A stretch of DNA of 64,000 nt, from positions 5,293 to 69,292 of the forward strand of contig DASRII010000526.1 in NCBI GenBank assembly GCA_035650075.1, in the 5' to 3' direction. Positions 25,102-34,300 of the stretch are shown here, piece by piece. The notes beneath the pieces are model-generated. The model ran no database searches. It was not told the DNA's origin and worked only from the letters and a program-made list of their open reading frames with translations. The stretch's first letter is position 1. Every line of letters starts with the position of its first letter. Source of the stretch: DASSUC01 sp035650075. GTDB lineage: Bacteria; Actinomycetota; Actinomycetes; Mycobacteriales; Micromonosporaceae. The position numbers were made by a program, and so were the translations under genes.

Positions 25102-26126
25102 TCTCCCAGTACCGCCGGCGGTGGGTCGTCGGTGCCGTCCACCCACAGCTGGTGCTCGCCGGCGGCCCACGACATGTCGTCGAACGGCCGGTGGTAGCCG
25201 GCGACCGTGGCTGGCGGCGTACCGACCACCGCGGTCCCGCCGCCGCCCATCATCGACGGCGGTGGGGCGCCACCCGCCGAACCTGGTTCGGCCGTACCGG
25301 ACGCCTGCGTGTGACCGACCAGGTGTCCGGCGGCGGGGGCGGCGGCGAGGCCGGACCCGGCCGGCTTGGCCACGTGGGCCGGGAGCGTGGTCGGTGGCGG
25401 TGGCACCACAGTGGACAGTGCTGCGGCGGCCGGCGCGGTGGGGGCGGTCGCGATCGGAACGTCCACAGTGGACACGGTCGCGAGCGGTGGAATGTGCCCG
25501 TGGACGTGTCCCGCCAACCGGGTGCCCCGGTCCCGCAACCGGTCCGGCGGGCCGTGCTGGTGGTGCTGGTGGTGCACGCCGGTTCCGGGCAGGCCCTGCG
25601 GCACCTCGGGCGCTGCCGACGGCCAGACGCGATGGTCGGCGACGGCGTACCCAGCGGCCAGCTCGGCCACCAACCTCGCGATGCGCTCCTGCGCGCGGGC
25701 CCGGTCGGCCGCGGTCCCGGTATGGCCGAGCGCGGGGCCGAGCAAACCGTCCGCTGCCCAGTCCTCCGCGGCGGGGGCGTCCGGCTCCGCACGGCTCTGG
25801 GTGTCGGCCAGCATGCTCGACATCAGCGAGAGGCCGGTCCTGATCGCGACCGCCTCGTCGAGCAGCGCCTCCGCCCAGGCCGCGACGATCGTCAGCCGGC
25901 GCTGGTATTCGTCGCTGCCGACGCCGACCCAGAACCGCGCCAGCGCGTCGAGGTCGCGGCGCAGGGTGGTGGCCAGTGCCCGCAACGCGTCCTCGGTCCG
26001 GCGCCAGCTGGCGGCCAGCCCTTCGACCTGGGTCGGTGTGCCCGCGCGGAGTTGGCGGTACAGCTCGTCGTGGCTGAGCCGCCGGTACCGCTCGTAGTAC
26101 TCATCGACCACGGGAAGGCCCATCAC
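25092..26126 (-). CDS. ESX-linked PPE/WXG-like helical protein with low-complexity tail
   Basis: 344 residues from GTG 26126 (ATG 26123 also possible). The N-terminal 170 residues are helical with RFWVGVGSDEYQRR at about residue 65, a WxG-like turn between helices. The rest is His-, Pro- and Ala-rich, ending GEHQLWVDGTDDPPPAVLGD, which faintly resembles the tails of the PPE-like proteins at 39445 and 41008. It overlaps the upstream helical gene by 26 bases and converges on the protease-like gene with a 10-base overlap. Probably an ESX substrate or chaperone partner; I cannot name it. Confidence 0.7.
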   Translation of the reverse strand: MMGLPVVDEYYERYRRLSHDELYRQLRAGTPTQVEGLAASWRRTEDALRALATTLRRDLDALARFWVGVGSDEYQRRLTIVAAWAEALLDEAVAIRTGLSLMSSMLADTQSRAEPDAPAAEDWAADGLLGPALGHTGTAADRARAQERIARLVAELAAGYAVADHRVWPSAAPEVPQGLPGTGVHHQHHQHGPPDRLRDRGTRLAGHVHGHIPPLATVSTVDVPIATAPTAPAAAALSTVVPPPPTTLPAHVAKPAGSGLAAAPAAGHLVGHTQASGTAEPGSAGGAPPPSMMGGGGTAVVGTPPATVAGYHRPFDDMSWAAGEHQLWVDGTDDPPPAVLGDQV

Positions 26127-26439
26127 CGAACGCCCTCAAGGTGTCTTCCTGAAGCTTCTCCGACGTGCGGTACGTCCGGACGGCAACGGTGGTGGCGGTC
26201 TGGGCGGCCACCACGGCATCGAGGAGCCGGCGCAGCGCACCTTGGTAGTCGTCGCGCAGCGACTCGTACTGATCGGCTGTCAGCTGCGCGTCGTGGAACC
26301 CGCCCAGCTCCGGGCGTACATCGTCCGCGAGAGCTGACAGCGCCGCTTCCGCTTCCTGCCGGCGCGCCTCCAGACGCTCCCGGAAGCCGTCGAGTGACAG
26401 GAGATCGACGCTTACCTCGTCCACACCCATGACGACCAT
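26101..26439 (-). CDS. Small helical ESX-associated protein
   Basis: 112 residues, all helix-forming and acidic, with VDLLSLDGFRERLEARRQEA and LTADQYESLRDDYQGALRRL. No WxG is present, but size, helical content and position between eccB and a WXG-like protein suggest an ESX partner. Start 26439 is chosen since TCGGAT lies 6 bases upstream and no ribosome binding site exists; ATG 26430 is the alternative. Confidence 0.6.
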   Translation of the reverse strand: MVVMGVDEVSVDLLSLDGFRERLEARRQEAEAALSALADDVRPELGGFHDAQLTADQYESLRDDYQGALRRLLDAVVAAQTATTVAVRTYRTSEKLQEDTLRAFGDGPSRGR

Positions 26440-26500
26440 CCGGAGATCCGAGGAGCTTGCGCCAGCCAGTGTAGCCGATCGATGTCTCTACGGAACCGGC

Positions 26501-27910
26501 TCAACGGGACGGCGCCGGGTCGACGGATGCCGGGGCGGTGAACCGGGTCGCGGCCACCGGATCGAGCGCCGGGCCGGTCGGTACCAGATCCAGGATCGAA
26601 GCGGGTACGACGACCGGCCGCACACCGGCATAACCCAGCGACGCCTGGACCGTGTCGAGGTTGGCACGCGGTAGCGGGTACTTGATGCCCTGGTCGGTCA
26701 CGAGGTAGACGCTGCCCTGTGCAGTCGCACCGGGTGAGGTGAGCGTCGAGACGAGGGCACCCCGGCCGCCGGGCAGCACCACGCGGTCGGCTCCGGTGCT
26801 CTCCGGTACCGCCGAGTCGCTCAGCGACATGCCGTCCACGACCCGGCCGAACGACTCGACAGTGACCGGCCGCTCGAGCTCGGTGGCGCCGCGGTAGGTC
26901 AGGCACGCCATGGCGAACCGGTCGTCCGCGCCATGGGCCGTCGGGATCTCGTTGGGCAGTCCGGGAGGCTCCACAGTGGAGTTGACGAGCAGCCGGCCGA
27001 TCTCCTGCGCCGACACGTCGGTGATCCGTTGGCCGCTGGCCACCCAGAGCCGTACCGAGAGCTTGCCCACCGGAGCCAGCCCTTCGGCCAGCATCACGTA
27101 GTCCTGCCCGGCCGCCCGGAACAGTTGCCCGATGGTCGTGTCCGCACCGGCGATGGTACGGCCGGCGCGTTCACCGGTCCGGGCGATCGCCGGCGGGACG
27201 AGGTCGGGTCCGGCCGGCAGGGTGTCGAGGAACGGTGCCGCGACCGAGGCCGGCCGCAGCCCGGTCCAGCCGAGCGCGGCGACCGTCGCGTTGTCCGGTA
27301 CGCGCAGCCGGTGGTCACGCCAGACCAGGAACCGGTCCGGGCTGGCACCCGAGGTGACGAGCACGCCCTCGTTGGCCGCGAGCGGCGTACCGCCGGCCGG
27401 AACCTGTCCCACCATCACGTGGGTCGCGAGCGCGATCGAGGTCGCCGAGCGGGGAGCGGTACAGACACTCCATGGCAGACCCACGAGGGAACCCTTGTCC
27501 GGCAACGCATCCGGCGCATCCGGGATACCGACCGGGCGGCCGCGGGGCAGATCCCGCAGCGAGGCTCTGGACAGCGTACGGACCGCCGGCTCGGGCTGGC
27601 CGATGATCAGGCGGGCGGAGGCCCAGTTGAGGACCGGGTGGAGCTGACCTTGCAGGTACACGTACTTCGCGCCGGTCTCGCGTTCCAGGATGATGGCGTT
27701 CTCGGCCGGGCGGCCGCCTCCGGGTGACAGCAGGCCGTAGATGCCGAAGCCGGCGACGACGAGGACGGCGACCGCGATGCCCGACAACAGCGCGATGGCG
27801 AACCGGCGCATCGGCAGCTCGTTGGTCTCCGGTTCCCCGGACAGGATCGCGGAGATGATCCGGCGGGTGAGGAACTGGTAGGCCTGGTGCTGTTCGCGCC
27901 GGGTCCACAT
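26501..27910 (-). CDS. eccB: Type VII secretion protein EccB
   Basis: 469 residues. The N-terminal motif WTRREQHQAYQFLTRRIISA is the EccB hallmark, followed by one membrane helix (about residues 35-58) and a large extracytoplasmic repeat domain: TGAKYVYLQGQLHPVLNWAS, VWRDHRLRVPDN and VTDQGIKYPLPRANLDTVQA. EccB is a core subunit of the ESX membrane complex. The ATG at 27910 is preferred over those at 27919 and 27922 because TATGAT ends exactly 7 bases upstream, giving a leaderless start. It is divergent from eccE. Confidence 0.93.
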   Translation of the reverse strand: MWTRREQHQAYQFLTRRIISAILSGEPETNELPMRRFAIALLSGIAVAVLVVAGFGIYGLLSPGGGRPAENAIILERETGAKYVYLQGQLHPVLNWASARLIIGQPEPAVRTLSRASLRDLPRGRPVGIPDAPDALPDKGSLVGLPWSVCTAPRSATSIALATHVMVGQVPAGGTPLAANEGVLVTSGASPDRFLVWRDHRLRVPDNATVAALGWTGLRPASVAAPFLDTLPAGPDLVPPAIARTGERAGRTIAGADTTIGQLFRAAGQDYVMLAEGLAPVGKLSVRLWVASGQRITDVSAQEIGRLLVNSTVEPPGLPNEIPTAHGADDRFAMACLTYRGATELERPVTVESFGRVVDGMSLSDSAVPESTGADRVVLPGGRGALVSTLTSPGATAQGSVYLVTDQGIKYPLPRANLDTVQASLGYAGVRPVVVPASILDLVPTGPALDPVAATRFTAPASVDPAPSR

Positions 27911-27917
27911 GGTCAGC

Positions 27918-27939
27918 ATCATATGGTCCCGCGTAGGGT
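27918..27939. promoter_or_regulatory. Compact divergent leaderless promoters of eccB and eccE
   Basis: TATGAT on the minus strand (27923-27918) ends 7 bases before the eccB ATG at 27910. TAGGGT on the plus strand (27934-27939) ends 7 bases before the eccE GTG at 27947. Only 36 bases separate the two start codons, so the -10 boxes are 10 bases apart and the two promoters must overlap. Confidence 0.55.
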
Positions 27940-27946
27940 ATCGAGC

Positions 27947-29143
27947 GTGCCGGATCTCATGGCCATGAATCGCGCGGGGCGGTTCGGGCTGGGCCAGGCC
28001 GTGGCCGTCGAGCTGGCTGCGATGGCCGTGGCCGCGGCGGTCTACGCGCTCCCGGCGTATCCGGCAGTGCTGGTCTCGCTGGGCTCGGTACCGTTGCTGC
28101 TCCTCGTCGTCGGCCGGTACCGCGGACGCTGGTGGTACGAGGCGGTCGGCGGCTGGGTTCGGTTGCACGAGCGGCGCGGGGTGCGGTCGCGGGCCGCCCT
28201 CGGCGCGCGGTCGGCCGGGCCGTACTGGGCCGAGTTGGCCGCGCTCGCGCCGCACCTGGCGGTGCGGACAGTGATCGATAGGAATGTGCCCATCGGTATC
28301 GGCGCCGACGAGTTGGGCTGGTTCGCGGGCATCGCCCTGACGCCGCACGACGGGCTGTCCCGGGGCGACGGCTCGGTCCTGCGGCTGGACTGGCTCGCTC
28401 GTCTGGCGGGTGAGCCGGCGGCCCCGGTCAGCGCCGTCCAGGTGGTCATGCGCCACACCCCGTTGCCGAGCGCCGCGGTCGACCCGCGCTCGGCGTGTGC
28501 GCAGTCGTACCGCGAACTTCGCGACACGCTGTCGGTACCGCCGCAGCGCGACGTCTGGATCGCGGTCCGGCTCGGGCTGCGCGACGCGGCTACCGCGGCC
28601 GCCGACTACGGCGGTGACGTCGCCGGCATTCACCGGGCGCTCGGCGCGGCGCTGTCCCGGATCAGCAGCACGCTGACGGCGAACGGCCTGGCGCACCGGG
28701 TCCTCGACGGGGCCGACCTGCAGCAGGCATTGGTGGGCGTCTACGGGCCCGATCCGTACGACGGCGGGATCACGCACGTGCCCGCGATCGCCCACGAAAC
28801 GTGGTCCAGTTGGCGGGCGATCCACGCAGTCCACGTCTGCTACGCGGTCGTGGGCTGGCCGCCCAACGCGTCACCGGACCTGCTCGGCCAGCTTGCCCGG
28901 GTGCCGGGTGCCGTGTCCGTCTGTACCGCCGTCGTGCTCGGCGCGGTCCCCGGTGACCGGGTGGCGGCGCGGACTCTGGTCCGGGTCGTCGCCGCACCCA
29001 CCACGGTCGGCGCGTGCCTGCGCGAGGTCCGGACGATGGCCCGCGGGCTCGGCGTCAAGCTGGTCCGCCTCGACGGGGAACAGGCCGCGGCCGTGTACGC
29101 GACCACACCGACAGCGGCGCCGTACGGCTGGCGGTTCCCGTGA
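27947..29143 (+). CDS. eccE: Type VII secretion protein EccE
   Basis: 398 residues from GTG 27947; ATG 27959 is an alternative. Two N-terminal membrane helices (about 16-36 and 38-55) are followed by YRGRWWYEAVGGWVRL, matching EccE, and a large C-terminal domain including HTPLPSAAVDPRSACAQSYR and IHAVHVCYAVVGWPP. EccE is the peripheral stabilising subunit of the ESX complex and the least conserved core component, so identity rests on topology, the RGRW motif and location. Its stop overlaps the next gene as GTGA. Confidence 0.85.
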   Translation: MPDLMAMNRAGRFGLGQAVAVELAAMAVAAAVYALPAYPAVLVSLGSVPLLLLVVGRYRGRWWYEAVGGWVRLHERRGVRSRAALGARSAGPYWAELAALAPHLAVRTVIDRNVPIGIGADELGWFAGIALTPHDGLSRGDGSVLRLDWLARLAGEPAAPVSAVQVVMRHTPLPSAAVDPRSACAQSYRELRDTLSVPPQRDVWIAVRLGLRDAATAAADYGGDVAGIHRALGAALSRISSTLTANGLAHRVLDGADLQQALVGVYGPDPYDGGITHVPAIAHETWSSWRAIHAVHVCYAVVGWPPNASPDLLGQLARVPGAVSVCTAVVLGAVPGDRVAARTLVRVVAAPTTVGACLREVRTMARGLGVKLVRLDGEQAAAVYATTPTAAPYGWRFP

Positions 29144-29838
29144 CGCGGCGGACGATCGCGCCGGCCCGGGTACCGGCCGACAGCCTGCTCGACGCGCTGG
29201 GGGTCAGCGTCGACGCCTCGGGTGTCGTGCTGGGCCGGGACAGCGCGGCAAAGCCCGTACTCGTGCGGTTGTTCGGCCCGGAGCCACTGTCCGTGACGTT
29301 CGTCGGCGGCTGGTGGGCCGCGCAGGTGTTGGCCTACCGGTGTCTCGCCCACGGCGCGCTGGTTCTCGTCGACGCGCTGGACACCGCGACGCCCGCCGAG
29401 CACGGGGCGATGGCGGGTCTGTCCCACTGGCTGGCGCTCGACCGCGCGAGTGGCGGGTCCGCTCGGGTGCGGCACATGTTCGGCGGCCCGATGCCGGTGT
29501 GGCCGTCGAGCGCCATCCAGCCACTGCTGCGGCTGTACGACGCCGGTCCGGCCGGGCCCAGCGGCCGGCTGCAACTGCAGGCGTGGCAGACGCAGCTCAC
29601 CGTGCTGTCCCGGGTGACCCAGGCGAGCCTGCCGGTGATCGCCGGAGCGGACCTGGTGCTCACCCAACGGCTCGACCCACCCGAGGCGGCGCTCATCGGT
29701 TCGGCGCTCCTGCTGGGACCGGATCTCGTCGGCCGGTTCGGCGCGATGGACAACGAGATGGTCGCCGCGTTCCGCGGCCCGGCCGTCCGCTACGCCTGGC
29801 TCAATCCGACCACAGTGGAGCGTCAGCTCTTCGGGTGA
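29140..29838 (+). CDS. Uncharacterised ESX-locus protein coupled to EccE
   Basis: 232 residues, GTG start in a GTGA overlap with eccE. No membrane helix or signal peptide. Mixed alpha/beta sequence with VSVDASGVVLGRDSAAKPVL, LVLVDALDTATPAEHGAM and VIAGADLVLTQRLDPPEAAL, the last two resembling strands of a nucleotide-binding ATPase fold without its P-loop. The coupling implies equal amounts with EccE, so it may be a cytoplasmic accessory of the complex. I do not recognise a family. Confidence 0.75.
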   Translation: MTRRTIAPARVPADSLLDALGVSVDASGVVLGRDSAAKPVLVRLFGPEPLSVTFVGGWWAAQVLAYRCLAHGALVLVDALDTATPAEHGAMAGLSHWLALDRASGGSARVRHMFGGPMPVWPSSAIQPLLRLYDAGPAGPSGRLQLQAWQTQLTVLSRVTQASLPVIAGADLVLTQRLDPPEAALIGSALLLGPDLVGRFGAMDNEMVAAFRGPAVRYAWLNPTTVERQLFG

Positions 29839-29851
29839 TAGTCGGTCTCAG

Positions 29852-29931
29852 ACCGCTTTGCTCTGCGCACCTATACGCAACACATTGGCCAGCCCAAATG
29901 TGTTGCGTATAGGTGCGCAGAGCAAAGCGGT
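29852..29931. repeat. 35-base-pair perfect inverted repeat between convergent genes
   Basis: Positions 29852-29886 and 29897-29931 are exact reverse complements over 35 bases, with a 10-base loop. The arm begins ACCGCTTTGCTCTGC and ends CAACACATT, notably less GC-rich than the surroundings. It sits between the stops of the EccE partner (29838) and eccD (29945), so it should work as a bidirectional terminator. The length is far beyond ordinary need, and a dispersed REP-like element is possible. Confidence 0.85.
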
Positions 29932-29944
29932 GTGGCACCTACAC

Positions 29945-31324
29945 CTATCCGCGGACGGCGCGGATCCATTCGAGCAGGCCGCTGACCCAGACGGCGAGCG
30001 GGGCGAGGGCGAGCGTGAGCACGATCTCGACGATGTCGATCAGCCGGCCCCAGGCGGGGGACGACTGCCGGCGCGGGCCGGTCAACCCGACACCGATGCT
30101 GACGGCGGCGACGGCGATGGTCGCTCCGAACACCCAGACGAGCCGGGTCGTCTGGTCGGCCATCACGAAGATCCCGACCACGCTCGCGACGAGCGCGATG
30201 CCGCCGGAGAGCATCAGCGGCAGCCGCTGGGCCCGGCTCGTGAACCACCGGCTGCGGACCAACGGCAGCAGCCCGAGGACGGCGGCGAGCACGATCCCCC
30301 GTACCCCTTCGGTCGCGACCAGGATGGCCGTACCCGCGCTGATGAACGCGACCGCACTCAGCATCGCCGCGAGGTATGCGTCCGCCCGCCGGGCGAGGTC
30401 GAGCACCCGTACCCCGTCGACCGTCTCGACCTCCTGGCGCAGGTGTTCCCGTTCCGTGGGCACCTTCGGCACCGGGAGGCCCACCATCCGGTACGCGAGC
30501 ATCGGCAGCGCGGGCAGGACGGCATACGCCACGACCACCGTGCCGGTCGCCGCGGCGGCGGGGGTGATGTCGAACGCGGTCGCGATACCCATCGTGCCGA
30601 GTACCGCCGCGGCGGATATGCCGGCGCTGAGGAAGATCGGGGCCGCGACCGGAACGCCGACCGACGCCACCGTGGCCGACACGATCGCTACGGTAGCCGC
30701 GATCGCGACGTGGGCGAACGTGAGCTGGCTCAGCGGCCGGTCACCGGCCAGCACCAGCAGACCGCCGATGCCCGCGTAAACCGTTGCCACGACGGCGAAC
30801 GCCGTGCCGGTGCGGGCGTCGCCGAGCGCGCGCGCGGACACTATCGCCACCGCGAGCAGCGCCACCGCCAGGACCAGGCCGGTCAGGCCGACGGCCGCGA
30901 ACGGCGGGCCTGCGAACGGCAGCGCGACCGCGCCCGCTACGAGAGCGAGCACGCCCGCGGTCAGACCGGCGAGCCGGGTGGTTGCGGGAGTCCACCGGCC
31001 GAGGCGGTCCCGGGTACCGGTGGCGAGCGCATCCACGAGGTCGTCGAAGACCATGACCGGTGCGTCGTCACCGCGGGGTCGCAGGAACAGCAGCTCGCCG
31101 TCGCGCACGTCGAGCTGGGCCGGGGTACACGAGCTGTCCAGCTCGCCGCTGCCCAGCCGGGACAGTCCCCACCCGTTGCGCCGGCCGTTGTCATCGGTAC
31201 CGCCGCCGGCGAAGTCGAGCAGCGCCGGCAGCATGTCGGCCAACGGGACGTCGGACGGCAGTGCGATGTCCAGCCGACTGCGCGGGGCCACGATCGTGAC
31301 CCGGCTGAGCCCACTGGCTGCCAT
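29945..31324 (-). CDS. eccD: Type VII secretion integral membrane protein EccD
   Basis: 459 residues from the ATG at 31324, which has AAGGAG 5 bases upstream. Residues 1-95 form the ubiquitin-like cytoplasmic domain (SRVTIVAPRSRLDIALPSDV, then VPLADMLPALLDF). Eleven hydrophobic helices follow. EccD forms the membrane channel vestibule of ESX systems. The gene is divergent from eccC, with 44 bases between the starts. Confidence 0.94.
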   Translation of the reverse strand: MAASGLSRVTIVAPRSRLDIALPSDVPLADMLPALLDFAGGGTDDNGRRNGWGLSRLGSGELDSSCTPAQLDVRDGELLFLRPRGDDAPVMVFDDLVDALATGTRDRLGRWTPATTRLAGLTAGVLALVAGAVALPFAGPPFAAVGLTGLVLAVALLAVAIVSARALGDARTGTAFAVVATVYAGIGGLLVLAGDRPLSQLTFAHVAIAATVAIVSATVASVGVPVAAPIFLSAGISAAAVLGTMGIATAFDITPAAAATGTVVVAYAVLPALPMLAYRMVGLPVPKVPTEREHLRQEVETVDGVRVLDLARRADAYLAAMLSAVAFISAGTAILVATEGVRGIVLAAVLGLLPLVRSRWFTSRAQRLPLMLSGGIALVASVVGIFVMADQTTRLVWVFGATIAVAAVSIGVGLTGPRRQSSPAWGRLIDIVEIVLTLALAPLAVWVSGLLEWIRAVRG

Positions 31325-31329
31325 GAGAC

Positions 31330-31359
31330 TCCTTATCGTTATCGACGTATCGATATAGT
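31330..31359. promoter_or_regulatory. Divergent promoter region of eccD and eccC
   Basis: The 44-base gap is AT-rich and contains TATCG four times, partly palindromic (TATCGATA). TATAGT (31354-31359) lies 9 bases before the eccC GTG and may be its -10 box, giving a very short or no leader. Confidence 0.45.
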
Positions 31360-31368
31360 AGGCGCCTC

Positions 31369-34300
31369 GTGAGTACCGTCGTGTTCCGCCGGCCCCCGCG
31401 GCAACCGGTCCCGCCGCTGCCGCGTGGTGAGCTCGTGCTGGAGTCACCACCGGAACTCGCGGAACCGCTCGCCCGCAGCGCCGCGCAGTTCCTGATGCTG
31501 CTGCCGATGATCGCCGGCGGCGCCGCGATGGCCATCATGTACTCCAACCGCGGCGGCGGCGTGCTGACCTATGTGGTCGGCGGCCTGTTCGGGGTGTCGA
31601 TGCTGGGCATGGCCGCGATGTCGTTCGGCTCGAGCCACGGCTCGCGCCGCGCGGAGGTGGACGCGAAACGTCGCGAGTACATGAGATATCTCGCGCAGTC
31701 CCGGCGGCAGGCCCGCAAGGCGGCGGGCCAGCAGCGGGCCGCCTTGCTGTGGCGCCACCCGCCACCCGGCACGCTGTGGTCGGCTCCGGCGTCGGGACGG
31801 ATGTGGGAGCGGCGCAGTACCGACAACGATTTCGGTGAGGTCCGGGTCGCCGAAGGCCCGCAGAAGCTCGCGATCGCGATCGTGCAGCCGCAGACCCGTC
31901 CGGTCGAGGACCTCGAGCCCCTGACCGCGATCGCGTTGCGACGGTTCGTGCGCGCCCACTCGGCGGTACCGGATCTGCCGCTGGCGATCCAGTTGCGCTC
32001 GTTCAGCCGCGTGGTGCTGCGCGGCGAGCGCGACCACGTGCTGGCCCTGTCGCGCGCGATCGTCTGCCAGTTCGCGACGTTCCACGCACCGGACGACGCC
32101 TGGGTGGCCGTGGTGGCCGCGCCGGAGCGGACGGCCGACTGGGACTGGATCAAGTGGCTGCCGCACGCGCAGGACGACCGGCGTACCGACGCCGCCGGCG
32201 CGACCCGGCTCGTATTCGACTCGATGGCCGCGCTCGACACCGCGCTCGGCGAGGAGGTCACCGGCCGCCCTCGCCACTCGCAGGACGCCCGGCCGTTGAC
32301 CGGTGCGCCGCACCTGCTCGTCATCCTCGACGGCGGCGAGGCCGGGCCGGCGAGCGCTCTGTCCGGCAACGGCGTCCTGGGCAGTACGGTGGTCGACCTG
32401 TCCGGCATGGTGCCCCCGGATGCCGGCCGTTGGCTGCTCTGCCTCGAGGTGGGGGCCGACACGGTGACCGCGGACCGGGGTGACCGCCGGACGCGACTCG
32501 GCCGGCCGGACCGGATGAGCGTCGAGCAGGCGACCGGCGTCGCCCGCCGGCTCGCGCCGTACCGCCTGTCGCACCTCGTCGAGACCGAGGAAGCGACGTC
32601 GCGCGTCATGGAACTGCCGGACCTGCTCGGATTGGGGGACGCCGCCGCGGTCGACCCGGCCCACACCTGGCGCCGCCGGAGTCCACGGGAGCGGTTGCGC
32701 ATCCCGCTCGGCGTCAGCCCCGACGGGTCCACGATCGATCTGGACCTCAAGGAGTCGGCGCTCGAGGGCATGGGACCACACGGTCTGCTCATCGGCGCCA
32801 CCGGCAGTGGCAAGAGCGAGCTGTTGCGTACGCTCGTCATCTCGCTCGCGATCAACCACGCGTCCGACGACCTCAACTTCGTCCTGGTCGACTTCAAGGG
32901 CGGCGCGACCTTCGCCTCGATGGACGCGTTGCCGCACACCAGCGCGGTCATCACCAACCTCGCCGAGGAACTGTCCATGGTGGACAGAATGCAGGACGCG
33001 ATCTCCGGGGAGATGGTCCGGCGGCAGGAGCTGTTGCGGGCCGCGGGCAACTATGTGTCGAGGCACGAGTACGAGCTGGCGCGGCTGGCCGGGGAGCCGC
33101 TGGCCCCGCTGCCCAGCCTGCTCATCGTTTGCGACGAGTTCAGCGAGCTGCTGGCCGAGAAGCCGGACTTCATCGACCTGTTCGTGATGATCGGGCGGCT
33201 CGGCCGGTCGCTCGGCGTACACCTGTTGCTGGCCAGCCAGACGCTGGAGGAGGGGCGGCTGCGCGGGCTGGACAATCACCTGTCGTACCGGATCGGTCTG
33301 CGTACGTTCTCCGCGATGGAGAGCCGGGTCGTGCTCGGCGTACCGGACGCGTACGAACTGCCCAACGCGCCGGGACACGGGTACCTGAAGGTCGGTACCC
33401 AGACGATGCAACGGTTCCGGGCCGCGTACGTCTCCGGCCCGTACCTCCAACGGCGTGGCCCGAGGCGGGTGAACCCGGCGGCCGTGGCGCGCCAACTCGT
33501 TCCGTACAGCGTGGCGTACCTGCCGGCGCCGCCCCAGCTCACACCGTCCGAAGTGGACACCGGAGCCCCGGATGACGAGGGGGCCGGCCGCAAGATCACG
33601 ATGCTCGACGTGATTATCAGCCGGCTGCGGGGGCACGGCCAGCCGGCCCACCAGGTCTGGTTGCCCCCACTGGACCGGTCGGCACCGCTGGACGCGTTGC
33701 TGGGCGCGTTCACCGTCGACGAGCGACGGGGTCTGATCGCCCCGGCGTGGCGGGAACGGCTTCGACTCGTGGTGCCGGTGGGCGAGGAGGACCGCCCATA
33801 CGAACAGCGCCGGGACCCGTTCGCGGCGCGCCTGGACGGGGCGGCCGGCAACGTGGTCATCGTCGGCGGTCCGCGATCCGGCAAGAGCACGTTGCTGCGT
33901 ACCCTGATCTGCTCCCTGGCATTGACCCACAGCCCGCGCGAGGTCCAGTTCATGTGCATCGACTTCGGCGGTGGCGCGTTGCGCGCCCTGCAAGGGCTGC
34001 CGCACGTCTCCGGCGCGGCGCTGCGGCGCGACCTGGAGTCGGTACGGCGGACCGTGGCCGAGGTGCGCGGCATCCTCGAGGACCGGGAGGCGCGCTTCGC
34101 CAGCGACAGCATCGAGTCGATCGACGCGTACCGGGATCGCAAGGAACGGGGAGAGTTCGCTGACGACCCGTTCGGTGACGTGTTCCTGGTGGTGGACGGC
34201 TACGGCCTGTTCCGCGAGGAGCAGGACGACCTCGACGCGATCGTCACCGGCATGGCCAGCCGCTGCCTCGGCTTCGGCGTGCACGTCGTGCTCACCGCCG

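Noticed and set aside
29852..29931. Inverted repeat as ends of an insertion sequence
   Set aside because: Only 10 bases lie between the arms and there is no transposase or target duplication.
29858..31372. A 504-codon plus-strand frame across eccD
   Set aside because: It is a product of high-GC codon bias opposite eccD; sequence is low-complexity Arg/Asp/Gly with no domain.
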